In this document: positions 18,423 to 28,079 of the stretch, in pieces
How the letters are laid out: each line of letters opens with the position of its first letter
Position numbering within the stretch: position 1 is the first letter of the stretch
DNA from: Bacillus marinisedimentorum
GTDB taxonomy: Bacteria; Bacillota; Bacilli; Bacillales; Bacillaceae_O
Direction: 5' to 3'
NCBI RefSeq assembly: GCF_001644195.2
Contig: NZ_LWBL02000009.1
Span: forward strand, 1 to 64,000
DNA: 64,000 nucleotides
Notes under the pieces: generated by a model
Databases searched by the model: none
What the model saw: only the letters and a program-made list of their open reading frames with translations
What the model was told of the DNA's origin: nothing
Translations under genes and position numbers: made by a program

Positions 18423-18974
18423 TTACAAAGGGTCTTTCAGCCGTTTAACCATAATGGTCTGCGGCTCAATCCCCGGAATGACGATCGCTTCAGATGAGAG
18501 GATTTCCCAGCCTTTGTTCAAATAAAACTGGCGTGCTGTTTCATTGCCTTTGCCGACTGTCAATATGGCTTTTTCACACGGCAGCCGCCCGAGCAGGGCA
18601 TCGTGCAGATGGCTTCCAACACCGCGGCGGCGAAACTGTTTATCAACAGCAAGCTCAACCAGTTCGAACGAGTTCGTCAGCCATTCTTCACCTGCTTCAG
18701 GATCAAGTGCCTTCTTCAGCTGGCTGTGGTAAAACTGTCCCGGCAATGATGCATACCCGTAAATGAATCCAATGACATCCCCTTGACTGTTAAAAGCGGT
18801 GAATCCTCTGAATCCCGGTCTTTTTGAATGTTTAAGGATGTTTTCTTTCGCCTCTTGTAAATCACGATCAGTGTAATGCCTATCAAAAAAACTGTCGCTG
18901 AATAGCCTCACAACTGCATCAAAAGAAGGATCGGACGTGTGAAATGGCAGCAAACGCACTTTTTCTTTAATCAT
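18423..18974 (-). CDS. GNAT family N-acetyltransferase
   Basis: 183 aa with the acetyl-CoA binding motif region FELVELAVDKQFRRRGVGSHLHDALL (R-R-G-V-G loop) and the following ILTVGKGNETARQFYLNKGWEIL typical of small-molecule or protein acetyltransferases. GGGAGGGAG precedes the ATG. Substrate unknown. Converges with the HAD gene across a shared terminator. Confidence 0.85.
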   Translation of the reverse strand: MIKEKVRLLPFHTSDPSFDAVVRLFSDSFFDRHYTDRDLQEAKENILKHSKRPGFRGFTAFNSQGDVIGFIYGYASLPGQFYHSQLKKALDPEAGEEWLTNSFELVELAVDKQFRRRGVGSHLHDALLGRLPCEKAILTVGKGNETARQFYLNKGWEILSSEAIVIPGIEPQTIMVKRLKDPL

Positions 18975-19391
18975 CTCTGCTCCCTCCCGGCGGCTTAAGT
19001 TTCACAATATGATTTGACATTTACTCTTACTATTTCTTTACAAGCTGCCCTTATTCCTTTATTCTCCTGTTTTTGTAAAGAAACGTTCATGATTGGCGCA
19101 ACAGGAAAAAGCAGATACTGCCCGGCCCGAGTTGTGTACTACAGGAATATATACGATTGTACAAGGTATCATTTTATATTGTGCAAAAATGCCGAAACGG
19201 ATTCACCATCGGACACACTGTGGTCAAGAAAAGGGACGGAACTCTGCCGTTTTTGAGTTGCCAGGCAATTGCCTGGCAACTTTTCCTGCTGAAAATCTCC
19301 GCCCTGAATCAAATTTTGTACACATGCACAATTTCCAGATTGGTTTGCCTATGACGGTGGTAAACAGTAAGAAAAGGAGGTTGAAACTGGT
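18975..19391. other. Intergenic region with one REP palindrome
   Basis: About 410 bp. Apart from the palindrome at 19257-19280 I see no gene: open frames here lack ribosome sites and their codon use looks random. Confidence 0.5.
19257..19280. repeat. REP-like palindrome, copy 4 (inverted core)
   Basis: Perfect 24-bp palindrome with arms GTTGCCAGGCAA and TTGCCTGGCAAC. The core order is swapped (CCAGG-CAATTG-CCTGG) compared with the other copies, as if two half-sites were joined the other way. Confidence 0.9.
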
Positions 19392-19553
19392 ATGCTTATG
19401 TATTTACTCGCTTTGATTGCGCCTCCGCTTGCGGTGCTTCTGACTGGCAAGCCTATGAAGGCCTTGCTTAATCTCATCTTGACCTCTATTTTCTGGCTGC
19501 CTGGTGCAATCCATGCGTTCCTTGTTGTGAAAAACCGGCAGGAAGCGGTTTAA
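19392..19553 (+). CDS. YqaE/Pmp3 family small membrane protein
   Basis: A 53-aa protein with two membrane helices (about 2-18 and 25-46) and the family pattern APPLAVLLTGKP...LILTSIFWLPGAIHAFLVV. Pmp3-type proteins occur from yeast to bacteria and are tied to membrane potential and salt or cold stress. AAAAGGAGG lies 11 nt before the chosen ATG (slightly far); an alternative ATG two codons later would be further still. A terminator follows. Confidence 0.9.
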   Translation: MLMYLLALIAPPLAVLLTGKPMKALLNLILTSIFWLPGAIHAFLVVKNRQEAV

Positions 19554-19601
19554 TCATCGAACCATCCAGAACTAAAGAGTCTGATATTCAATCATTCACC
19601 G

Positions 19602-19634
19602 AAGGCTTGTCCCATTCAGCGGGAAAGCCTTTTT
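19602..19634 (+). terminator. Terminator of the YqaE gene
   Basis: AAGGCTTGTCCC pairs with GGGAAAGCCTT and runs into TTTTT. Confidence 0.75.
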
Positions 19635-19732
19635 CCGCTGCTTTTTTTGAAACATTCGGCCTTGGAAAATCGTATAAATACTGAAGCTCATGCATTTACA
19701 TAAAAACCATTTTAAAAAGAGGATGTGGTCAC

Positions 19733-20728
19733 ATGCTTGAACAAGGCCTGCAAGCCAAAGTCGATTCTTACAAACGCCTTTATGGCGAGCTCAAGAAACA
19801 ATTGAAATGGAAAGTCTCTGATCCGCGTGCACTTATGCTTGTCGCTTCGATGTATATCATTAACGGTAAGCCTTTTGAAATGGAACGCTTTATCGCGCTG
19901 AGTGACGCCATAAAGAAGAAAGCCGGGATGTTTTCAACCCTGAACTCATATCAGCGTTTTACCGCAGCAGCTATGCTTGATGTCCGCTTTGAGAAACCCG
20001 AAGAGAAAATCGAGGATCTTCTTAGCTTATACCGGCATCTGACAGACGGGGGATTCAGCCGCGGTGCGTTCACCTATCTATCCGCACTGGTCATGCTGAG
20101 CTCTGAGCCGGATGGTGAGGGCTATCATCAGAAAATTGAACGATCTCTCACAATCTACAAAGGCATGCGTTCCAGGCATTTCTTCCTTACTTCCTCATCA
20201 GACTATCCGCTTGCTGTCCTTCTTACAGAACGCAGCGAACCAGTTGAAGAAATAATGGAGCATATTGAATTCTTTTACGGCAATTTGAATGACCAGGGAT
20301 TCCGAAAAGGAAATGACCTGCAATTTTTAAGCCATATATTATCGATCGACCAGCAGGCAGACACCAGGGTTCTGATTGAAAGGAGCAAGCAAGTATTCGA
20401 TGCACTTCATGACGCTGGAATTCGCCCTAAACCGGCATATTATCCTGCGATAGGCTTGCTCTCCCTTCTTGAAGACCGGACAAACACGATTCTCACCGTC
20501 CGTGAAATCGCTGACCAGCTGCTTGACGATAAGTTATTCAGATGGCATAAGGATATGAATTTTATGATGGGAGTGAATATTCTTTTGAGTGAAAAACTTG
20601 AAGATAAAGGCGTGCTCGAAACAGGTATTTATACAACAATCGAAGCCGTTATCCAGGCACAGCAGGCAGCCCTGATTGCAGCAGTTGCAGGTGCCTCAGC
20701 CGCTTCATCTTCCAACAGCGGTTCATAG
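19733..20728 (+). CDS. DUF4003 family protein
   Basis: 331 aa, largely helical, with the family-like N-terminus and repeated segments such as LLSLYRHLTDGGFSRGAFTYLSALVML and HILSIDQQADTRVLIERSKQVFDAL. It ends in an Ala/Ser-rich low-complexity tail (AAVAGASAASSSNSGS), as many DUF4003 proteins do. No enzymatic motif or membrane segment is visible. AGAGGATG precedes the ATG. Its function is unknown and its neighbours give no clue. Confidence 0.8.
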   Translation: MLEQGLQAKVDSYKRLYGELKKQLKWKVSDPRALMLVASMYIINGKPFEMERFIALSDAIKKKAGMFSTLNSYQRFTAAAMLDVRFEKPEEKIEDLLSLYRHLTDGGFSRGAFTYLSALVMLSSEPDGEGYHQKIERSLTIYKGMRSRHFFLTSSSDYPLAVLLTERSEPVEEIMEHIEFFYGNLNDQGFRKGNDLQFLSHILSIDQQADTRVLIERSKQVFDALHDAGIRPKPAYYPAIGLLSLLEDRTNTILTVREIADQLLDDKLFRWHKDMNFMMGVNILLSEKLEDKGVLETGIYTTIEAVIQAQQAALIAAVAGASAASSSNSGS

Positions 20729-20926
20729 GCAGGAACTGGAAGCAGACATGGACGGGAATAGTTAATGATCAAGTTGCAGTTACGGAGATTTTCCCGGTAA
20801 CACCCAATGACCCATCGGCTGCAATCCGCATTGCCACGAGCGAATCCTAATGTTTTCAAAAAAGCAAATAGGGAAAATAAATAGCAGTAAACATCCGATA
20901 AAAAAGACAGAGTAAGAGGTGAAACG

Positions 20927-21895
20927 ATGTTAGAGCTATTAAAAAAAGGGAACACATCTGCCGGCACAGCCGCACTGGGAAATACAGGACTGGCGCTGCT
21001 AAAAGGAATAGCTGCTTTTATCAGCGGAAGCGGTACGATGATGGCGACGACACTGCATTCAGTTGCTGACGCAACGAATCAGGCATTCGTTTTTTTCGGG
21101 AGTGCCCTTGCAGAAAAAGAACCGACAAAAAGATTCCCGGCAGGCTTCGGCCGTGTTGTCAACCTGTTCGTACTTGTGGCCGTCATTGTCGTATCCATCA
21201 TGGCCTATGAAACGATTTTGCACGGCTGGGAACTCATCCAGCATCCTGAAGCTTCAAGTAATCTTTGGCTGAATGTGCTCATTCTCATAGCGGCAATTTT
21301 AGTAGATGGATTTGTGCTCATTAAGGCGATGAAAGGAATTGTCAACGAAAGCAGGAATGAAGCGAGCGGCTTTGGAATTGTTCCGGCAGCGTTTAAAAAT
21401 GTCAGCTACGCTTCGCCGCCGACACGGCTCGTGTTTTATGAAGATATCATTGCGACAGCCGGAGCTTTAATCGCACTGATAGCGATTGTCGTTGCCCATA
21501 CAACAGGCTTTTACTTGCTTGATGGTGTCGGCACATTGCTCATCGGTATCCTGCTTATTGGAATCGCAATAAAAATCGGTTACGAAAACACAATGGGATT
21601 GATTGGTGTAGCTGCGCCCAAGGCGATTCAGGACCGGGTTGCAAAAGATATCCTGTCTGAAAAAGAAGTGGTAGATATTATGGAAATGCGGATTCTTCAG
21701 GAAGGAAGAGTCTATCATGTCGAAACATATATCGAACTCAAAAAAGGCCTTTCACTTGCGGATGCAGATGACATCAAGTTCCGGATTCGCGATACGCTTT
21801 TGAACGACCCTGATATCGGCGATGTTCAAATGGGGATCGTGGAAACGGATGATGTCAAGACGTGGAAGCTTGACTCCAAGACAGAAAAAGAATAA
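20927..21895 (+). CDS. Cation diffusion facilitator (CDF) family transporter
   Basis: 322 aa with about six membrane helices and a C-terminal cytosolic ferredoxin-like domain (about 225-310). It probably exports Zn2+, Mn2+ or another divalent metal by proton exchange. The first metal-site motif is present as HSVADATNQ in helix 2; in helix 5 the usual HxxxD is replaced by YEDIIATAG (Glu-Asp), as in the SLC30A9-like branch, so metal choice is uncertain. GAGGTG stands 5 nt before the ATG. Single gene. Confidence 0.85.
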   Translation: MLELLKKGNTSAGTAALGNTGLALLKGIAAFISGSGTMMATTLHSVADATNQAFVFFGSALAEKEPTKRFPAGFGRVVNLFVLVAVIVVSIMAYETILHGWELIQHPEASSNLWLNVLILIAAILVDGFVLIKAMKGIVNESRNEASGFGIVPAAFKNVSYASPPTRLVFYEDIIATAGALIALIAIVVAHTTGFYLLDGVGTLLIGILLIGIAIKIGYENTMGLIGVAAPKAIQDRVAKDILSEKEVVDIMEMRILQEGRVYHVETYIELKKGLSLADADDIKFRIRDTLLNDPDIGDVQMGIVETDDVKTWKLDSKTEKE

Positions 21896-22066
21896 CGGTG
21901 TGAGAAAAGTTGCACTGCCTGCGCTAATCTGCCAGGCGGTGCTTTTTTATGTATGTAACAGAGAAAAAAGGCGTTCTCCTTTTCTGAATTACCAGTTGTA
22001 CAGGCTGGCTTGACTGAATAGGATAGGGTACATGCCATTTTTCGAAATGAAAAGGAGATGTCTGCC

Positions 22067-22693
22067 GTGTCCATTTTTTTCAGTTATGTCGTCCTCGGAC
22101 TGGCCCTGTCAATCCCGCTTGGCCCGGTCATTATCGCCCAGATGGAAAAAGGAATTAAAAATGGGTTTTTCAGCAGCTGGATGGTCGGCCTCGGAGCGAT
22201 GTCGGCTGATATTTTGTTCATGATTCTTATTTATCTGGGTGTTTCGCAATTAGTGAATACACCGTTCATCCAGACCCTCCTCTGGCTGTTCGGCTTTTTT
22301 GTGCTCGTATATACCGGCATTGAGAGCCTGATGACCACAAGTGAAATCTCGATAAACGAGTCCCGCAGCAGTGATACTCCGTTCAAAAGCTATATTTTCG
22401 GGTTTCTCATTTCAATCTCAAATCCGGTCAGCATCCTTTTCTGGCTTGGCATTTACGGATCGGTCCTTGCAAAAACAGCCTCATCGTACAGTACATATGA
22501 AACGCTGCTGTACAGCAGCGGCATCTTCGTCGGCCTGTTTTTGTTTGATTTGTGCACAGCGATACTCTCAAGCAGCTTCCGGCACATTTTAACCGATCGC
22601 CTCCTGAAAGTACTTTCTGGATGTGCCGGCCTGACTCTCATCGGCTTTGGCACCTATTTCGGTCTGCAGGCTGCAAAAGTGCTGTTTCAGTGA
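22067..22693 (+). CDS. LysE family amino acid exporter
   Basis: 208 aa with about six membrane helices. The LysE/RhtB signature near the N-terminus reads LSIPLGPVIIAQMEKGIKNGF, and FLISISNPVSILFWLGIYG follows in the middle. It likely exports an amino acid or related metabolite. Start: GTG chosen because AAAGGAG is 9 nt upstream; an in-frame ATG three codons earlier overlaps that ribosome site. It converges with the amino acid permease gene. Confidence 0.85.
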   Translation: MSIFFSYVVLGLALSIPLGPVIIAQMEKGIKNGFFSSWMVGLGAMSADILFMILIYLGVSQLVNTPFIQTLLWLFGFFVLVYTGIESLMTTSEISINESRSSDTPFKSYIFGFLISISNPVSILFWLGIYGSVLAKTASSYSTYETLLYSSGIFVGLFLFDLCTAILSSSFRHILTDRLLKVLSGCAGLTLIGFGTYFGLQAAKVLFQ

Positions 22694-22698
22694 AAAAA

Positions 22699-22723
22699 TT
22701 GCCTGGGAATTGCCTTGAGGCAA
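22699..22723. repeat. Degenerate REP-like palindrome, copy 5
   Basis: Outer arms TTGCCT and AGGCAA are kept but the centre (GGGAATTGCCTTG) has decayed. An A-run to its left gives a U-tract for the leftward permease transcript, so it may still terminate. Confidence 0.6.
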
Positions 22724-22735
22724 TGTCCGCCCTAT

Positions 22736-24070
22736 TTACGCTTTCTCGGCTCTTTTCCAAATGCGCGTCATGATATAGGTGACCAGGATAATGGTGAATA
22801 GGAATCCGATGCTGATGAAAAATCCGATGCGGCTCACTTTATCAAACATGGATCCGCCGATTGCAAAAGCGATGAGCAGGAAGCCGAATATTCTTTTAAT
22901 ATGCCCCCATGACTTCAGGTCGATCACCTTTTGGACAGACATCAGGATGGCGGCCCAGTTATACAAAATCATCAAGCTGGCTGCCGTCGTGACATATTCA
23001 TACACCTTCTCCGGCAGCAGCAGGGAAACAATGCTTGCAGCTGCCAGCCCCCCAGCGGTAAGCCCGATTGCAAACAGCGGAATCTCCTTCTTTGTCTTTT
23101 TCGAAAAGAGTTTAGGGGCATCGCCATCTTCTGACAGCGTGACAAGTATTGTCGTCACCGCAAACAATGCGGCTGCAAGCGTGGAGAATCCGGCTATGAT
23201 GAAAACGCCGTTAAACACATCGCTCATGTACGGGATTTTGAATCCTTCCAACACAATGACAAAAGGACTTTCATCCGTTTTAAATGTCTTCCATGAAACA
23301 AGCATCAGTGCAAGTCCGATTGAGAGAACGTAGATCACCATCAAAACCAAAAGCATCAGGCTGCCTGCTTTCGGTGCATCTTCCTTGTTCTTGAGTTTGC
23401 TGGCCATCAGCCCGAGAACTTCAATGCCTCCAAACGCATAAAAAGAAAATATGAGTGCAGTCGAAAACCCTTTGAAACCGTTTGGAAAATACTCAACAAT
23501 GGATCCCGGAATTCCGGGCCGGTCCCCTCCCCCGTCAATAAATCCAAGCAAAGCAGCGCCAGCAATGACAATAAACATCACAATTGCGGCAAACTTGGCC
23601 ACCGCGAGCACATTCTCGAGCCTCTCAAACCCGTTAACGCCTGTCAGCAATACAACAAGCCCCAGGACCCCAAAAAAGATGGAGAACACCCAGAGCGGCA
23701 AGTCGGGAAACCAGAACTTTGCGAACAAAGAAAGCGCCGTAATCTGGCTTCCGGTTATAAGCGTTTCAGAAGACCAGTACACCCACCCGCTGCTGAATCC
23801 TGCCCATCTCCCGTAAGCCTTTTTCGCATAGGTGCGGAAAGAGCCTTTTTCCGGATGATCAACCGTCATGGCAGCAAGGGCATCGTAAACGATATAAGTT
23901 GCCAGCGCAGCCAGCATAAATGAGAATACTATGGATGGCCCAGTCATACGGATTCCGATACTGGAGCCGAGGAAGAAACCTGTTCCGATCGTGCATCCGA
24001 TTCCAATTAATGATAGCTGCCACCAGGCGAGATTCTCCCCTGCTTTTTTTCCAGTGCTCTTTTTTTCCAT
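22736..24070 (-). CDS. APC superfamily amino acid permease
   Basis: 444 aa with about twelve membrane helices. The APC signature is seen in helix 1 (LIGIGCTIGTGFFLGSSIGI) and later in FSFYAFGGIEVLGLMASKLKNKEDAPKAG, the usual E-rich segment of helix 6. Substrate amino acid cannot be assigned. GGAGGG precedes the ATG by 6 nt. It is a single-gene unit upstream of, and divergent from, the germination operon. Confidence 0.85.
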   Translation of the reverse strand: MEKKSTGKKAGENLAWWQLSLIGIGCTIGTGFFLGSSIGIRMTGPSIVFSFMLAALATYIVYDALAAMTVDHPEKGSFRTYAKKAYGRWAGFSSGWVYWSSETLITGSQITALSLFAKFWFPDLPLWVFSIFFGVLGLVVLLTGVNGFERLENVLAVAKFAAIVMFIVIAGAALLGFIDGGGDRPGIPGSIVEYFPNGFKGFSTALIFSFYAFGGIEVLGLMASKLKNKEDAPKAGSLMLLVLMVIYVLSIGLALMLVSWKTFKTDESPFVIVLEGFKIPYMSDVFNGVFIIAGFSTLAAALFAVTTILVTLSEDGDAPKLFSKKTKKEIPLFAIGLTAGGLAAASIVSLLLPEKVYEYVTTAASLMILYNWAAILMSVQKVIDLKSWGHIKRIFGFLLIAFAIGGSMFDKVSRIGFFISIGFLFTIILVTYIMTRIWKRAEKA

Positions 24071-24234
24071 GTCATTCCCTCCACTTATCCTGTCTTAATC
24101 TGTGACAGGGTGCACCTATTTATGTAGACATCCGCCGGATCATTAAAAATGCTTTTATAGGACACGCCGAGTTACATAAATATGCCACAGCTGGTAAAGC
24201 TAACGGGTAAGTCATCTAACGGAGGGTATGGGCC

Positions 24235-25728
24235 ATGTTCCGTTTTCTGAAAAATAAACCGAAACAATCAGACTTCACCCCTGTATATAGACACTTCCAG
24301 CAAAATATCGATGAAGTGAAAAAACGATTTTCGTATCCGGTGAACAGTGACTTTCAGTGCCGGATGCTCTCACTGGACGGTGGCAAAAAGAAGGCCGCCC
24401 TGTTTTATCTCGCTTCCATTGTGAATGACAGCGTTATCCAGCAAAACGTGATTAAGCCGCTTTTGGACAAAAACCGTTCGGAGGATGATATCCCCTCAAG
24501 AGTGACGGTTGACAAGGTAAGCGTACTGGATGACTTTTCACAAATAACAGATGATATTCTCATCGGCAATGCCGTCCTGTTTACAGACAGTGACAAAAAG
24601 TCTTATTCATTTGGAACGGCTGAATTCCAGCACCGGAAGATTGACAAGCCTGAAAACGAAAATGCCATCCGCGGGCCGAAAGAGGCATTTACCGAATCTT
24701 CCATTGTTAACCTTTCGCTTCTAAGGAAACGGCTTCCGAATGAGAACTTGATCGCTGAGACAATCCCCGTCGGTTCACGGACCAAATCGGATGTTACCGT
24801 TTTATATATTAAAGATCTTGCGAATAATGACGTGCTCGAAACCGTCAAGGACCGGATAACAAGCATTGACGCGGATAGCGTGAGAACCGTAGAAATGCTT
24901 GAGCAATACATCGAAGACAGGCCGTATTCCATCGCGCCGACAGTTTTGTATACAGAGCGGCCGGACAGGGCTGCTGCCTTCCTCGAAGACGGGTATATCG
25001 TATTGGCGATGAACAACTCGTCTGCCTGTCTAATCGTGCCGGTGACATTCTGGTCTTTTGTCCACTCACCGGAAGATCACTACTTGCGTTTCCTGTTTGG
25101 GAACTTTTCCAGGTTCATACGTGTCGGCGCTTTTTTTATTACGCTGTTCATTTCGGCTTTATATATTGCGATCACAACGTTTCACAGTGAAATGATTCCG
25201 CCTGATTTATTGCTTGCAATTGCCAGTGCCCGCGAGAAAGTGCCGTTTCCAACCGTCTTTGAAGTCATCATAATGGAGTTTGCCTTTGAGTTGATCCGTG
25301 AGGCGGGCCTTAGGCTTCCGGCAACATTAGGCCCGACCATCGGCATTTTCGGAGCGCTCGTACTGGGGCAGGCGGCCGTTCAGGCCAACTTGATCAGCCC
25401 AATTATTGTCATTGTAGCTGCATTATCAGGATTATCGTCATTCGCCATGACAGATGTCAGCTTCAACTTTTTGCTGCGGCTGTCCCGGTTCATTTTCATA
25501 TTATCGGCAGCGTTATATGGGATGCTCGGACTCTCAATCGCGTTTTTGCTTTGGAATATGTATATCGTGTCGATCAAGTCGTTTGGTGTGCCGTTCCTTG
25601 CGCCATTAACTCCTTATTATGTATCTTCAAAAGATACTGTCTTCAGAAATATTCTTCAAAAGGAGAAATTCAGGCCGGGTTATTTGAAAGTGCGTGATGT
25701 CAAGAAAAAAGGGCCAATGAGGGAGTGA
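24235..25728 (+). CDS. Spore germination receptor subunit A (GerAA/GerKA family)
   Basis: 497-aa A subunit of a GerA-type germinant receptor in the spore inner membrane. The N-terminal hydrophilic half (about 1-280) is followed by about five to six membrane helices and the family strings RSRTKSDV-like KSDVTVLYIKDLAN, RLPATLGPTIGIFGALVLGQAAVQANLISP and VPFLAPLTPYYVSSKDT. It is the first of four tightly spaced genes. Ribosome site ACGGAGGG lies before the ATG. A forespore SigG promoter is expected; a loose candidate (TGCTTT ... CATAAATA) lies at 24150-24182 but is not convincing. Confidence 0.95.
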   Translation: MFRFLKNKPKQSDFTPVYRHFQQNIDEVKKRFSYPVNSDFQCRMLSLDGGKKKAALFYLASIVNDSVIQQNVIKPLLDKNRSEDDIPSRVTVDKVSVLDDFSQITDDILIGNAVLFTDSDKKSYSFGTAEFQHRKIDKPENENAIRGPKEAFTESSIVNLSLLRKRLPNENLIAETIPVGSRTKSDVTVLYIKDLANNDVLETVKDRITSIDADSVRTVEMLEQYIEDRPYSIAPTVLYTERPDRAAAFLEDGYIVLAMNNSSACLIVPVTFWSFVHSPEDHYLRFLFGNFSRFIRVGAFFITLFISALYIAITTFHSEMIPPDLLLAIASAREKVPFPTVFEVIIMEFAFELIREAGLRLPATLGPTIGIFGALVLGQAAVQANLISPIIVIVAALSGLSSFAMTDVSFNFLLRLSRFIFILSAALYGMLGLSIAFLLWNMYIVSIKSFGVPFLAPLTPYYVSSKDTVFRNILQKEKFRPGYLKVRDVKKKGPMRE

Positions 25729-25734
25729 TGCAGC

Positions 25735-26832
25735 GTGGATCGAGTGGATAAAGACAAGATAGGTGGAAGAGAACTGTTCGCAATCATCATCCTGCTTATC
25801 GGAACGAAACTTTCTGATATGACAGCCTCCATGCTTGCCCAGAATGGGAAAAACGCCTTCTGGATGATTCCACTTATTTCTTTTGCTGTTTTTCTCCCTT
25901 TTTTGATGCTGCTTCTTTCTACATTAAAACGCTTTAAAAATAAGAACCTGGTTGAACTCATTTATCATCTGCTGGGTAAGCCGCTTGGCATGATTGTGGG
26001 CTTGTTTTTGTTTTTGACCGCTTTTTCAGCTACCGCCATTGATATGCGGAATTATGTCGACGAGGTCAACACCATTTATTTTCCCAAGTCGCCAATTATT
26101 GTCATTTACTTCATATTCATCGCTGCTTGTTATTTCGGTGCAAAAAAAGGATTCGAGGTCATCGGGTATTCATCTTTTGTCGTTCTGCCGTATGTGAAGC
26201 TGTCGGTTCTTTTCCTCATCATTTTAGCTCTTAAAGAAGCTATATTCCTGCGTGTATTTCCGATTTTCGGCGATGGGATTGGCCCGCTTCTGAAAGAAGG
26301 GGTGCAAAAAGCATCCATTTACAGTGAGCTTATTTTCCTGACGATGGCTTACCCCTCCATTAAAAGTATAAAAAGTTATCATAGGGCATCTTATATCGGC
26401 TTTGTGACAGTTGCGCTGGAGTTAGCTCTCTTTTATTTCATATATACGACGATTTTTGACTATGAATCAATTGACAAACTGGCCTTCCCTTTTCACGAAT
26501 TGACGAAAATCATTTCCATTGGCGAATTTTTCCCTAATATAGAGACGCTATTTCTCGGTTTCTGGCTTTTTGCCGCAATCCTGCGCTTTATTATCTATTT
26601 GTATTTTTCAGTATGGATTTTCGGAGCTGTTTTCAACATCAAAGAATTTGAGCCCTTACTCCTTCCGTTTGCGTTTTTGATCCTGACTGCCGGTTTAGTG
26701 CCGGAAAACGCCATTGTGAATGTTCTGTTCTATCGGGATGCGCTCTTAAATACGGTTTCAGCACCGCTGCTTGCACTACCTGTTATTCTCTGGCTTGCTG
26801 CCAAGTGGAAAGGCAGGGTGACGAACACATGA
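25735..26832 (+). CDS. Spore germination receptor subunit B (GerAB/GerKB family)
   Basis: 365-aa APC-fold membrane protein with ten helices, the germinant-binding subunit of the receptor. It begins with a GTG start 9 nt after GGGAG and 6 nt after the A-subunit stop. The N-terminus VDKDKIGGRELFAIIILLIGTKLSDM is typical of endospore germination permeases (spore permease family). Its stop overlaps the start of the C-subunit gene (ATGA). The identity of the germinant cannot be read from sequence. Confidence 0.95.
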   Translation: MDRVDKDKIGGRELFAIIILLIGTKLSDMTASMLAQNGKNAFWMIPLISFAVFLPFLMLLLSTLKRFKNKNLVELIYHLLGKPLGMIVGLFLFLTAFSATAIDMRNYVDEVNTIYFPKSPIIVIYFIFIAACYFGAKKGFEVIGYSSFVVLPYVKLSVLFLIILALKEAIFLRVFPIFGDGIGPLLKEGVQKASIYSELIFLTMAYPSIKSIKSYHRASYIGFVTVALELALFYFIYTTIFDYESIDKLAFPFHELTKIISIGEFFPNIETLFLGFWLFAAILRFIIYLYFSVWIFGAVFNIKEFEPLLLPFAFLILTAGLVPENAIVNVLFYRDALLNTVSAPLLALPVILWLAAKWKGRVTNT

Positions 26833-28070
26833 AAAATTTTAAAATCTTGCTGCTCATTTTCCCCCTCCTTTTCCTTGCCGGCTGTTTTGATAAACAGGAA
26901 CCCGAGCAGCAAGCTTATGTGATGGCTGTAGGCCTGGATGCAATGGAAGAGAAGGGGAAACTGCGGGTGACATTCCAAATTGGAAATCCCGAAGCCACAT
27001 CTCTAATGGGCACCGGAGGAAATGAACCGCCGTATGAAACTGTCACACTTACTGCGAACGATTTCATGTCAGCCAAAAATACAGCCAATTCATTTGTTGC
27101 GCGCCGGATCACGCTGGACCATGTCAAAGTATTGATTGTTTCAGAGGAACTTGCCCGTTCAGATGATTTTATTAGGGTGATCCAGAGCATCCTCCGATCA
27201 AAAGAACTGCGGCGGAATGTCCAGCTTGTTGTCAGTAAGGAACCAGCCAGTGAGTTTATAAATAACAATAAACCGAAGCTGGAAACCCGGCCGCATAAGT
27301 TTTTTCAATTTATTATTAACAGGGCCAGGGAGACGGGAATTATTCCGTACTCCGATCTCCATCGCTTTTTACAGATCACCGAAGGGGATGCCGATCTGTT
27401 TTTGGCCATATATGCCACTTCTGATCCGGAAAATCAAATAAATGATGGGCTTGAAGATGAGTTTTTGGCAGGAGAAATTCCCCAGGAGGGCGGGAATCAG
27501 ACTCAATTCATGGGCTCGGCCGTTTTTAAAGAAGGAATCATGATCGATAAAATAAATGGTGAGCTTACAAGATTGTCGATGTGGCTCGATAACACGTTTC
27601 GGGTAGAGGATTTTATGGTAACCTATCCGGACCCCAATCAACAAGATTTTAGGATAACAGCCCGTGTCATAAAACCGGACCGGACAAAAGTGGACGTAAA
27701 ATACAGGCCCAAAGGCACTGCGGTCATAAGGGCCGAAATACCTATGGATGTTGAAATTCTGGCTGTCCCGAGTATGACCGATTATTCCAGCGACCGGAAA
27801 AAACAGAAGAAACTAAAAGAGCATATCGAAACAAACCTTGAAAAAACAGCTGCTGCATTTATCGAAAAGACACAAAAAGAATATAAAGGCGAACCTTTTT
27901 ACTGGTCCCTGTATGTCCGGAAACACTTTAAAACCATCAGTGAATACGAAAAGGCAGACTGGATGAATAACATATATCCTAATGCAGATGTAAAAGTTGA
28001 ATTCACGATTAATTCTCTGACCTTCGGTAAAACTGTTAAAGAATCCAATCTGAACGAGATAAGGGATTGA
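26829..28070 (+). CDS. Spore germination receptor subunit C (GerAC/GerKC family lipoprotein)
   Basis: 413-aa lipoprotein subunit of the receptor. Signal peptide KNFKILLLIFPLLFLAGC with lipobox LAGC, then the Ger(x)C family domains; family strings include YVMAVGLDAMEEKGKLRVTFQIGNPE and SELARSDD-type region. The ATG chosen overlaps the B-subunit stop by 4 nt; a longer frame starting 8 codons earlier would put charged residues before the signal peptide. Translational coupling within the ger operon is likely. Confidence 0.95.
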   Translation: MKNFKILLLIFPLLFLAGCFDKQEPEQQAYVMAVGLDAMEEKGKLRVTFQIGNPEATSLMGTGGNEPPYETVTLTANDFMSAKNTANSFVARRITLDHVKVLIVSEELARSDDFIRVIQSILRSKELRRNVQLVVSKEPASEFINNNKPKLETRPHKFFQFIINRARETGIIPYSDLHRFLQITEGDADLFLAIYATSDPENQINDGLEDEFLAGEIPQEGGNQTQFMGSAVFKEGIMIDKINGELTRLSMWLDNTFRVEDFMVTYPDPNQQDFRITARVIKPDRTKVDVKYRPKGTAVIRAEIPMDVEILAVPSMTDYSSDRKKQKKLKEHIETNLEKTAAAFIEKTQKEYKGEPFYWSLYVRKHFKTISEYEKADWMNNIYPNADVKVEFTINSLTFGKTVKESNLNEIRD

Positions 28071-28079
28071 TTAAATGGC

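Noticed and set aside
19093-19416. Plus-strand open frame of 107 codons before the YqaE gene
   Set aside because: No ribosome site, passes through a REP palindrome and overlaps the YqaE start region; composition is not protein-like.
24150-24182. SigG promoter for the ger operon
   Set aside because: TGCTTT...CATAAATA resembles the consensus only loosely, so it is mentioned under the gene but not listed as a feature.
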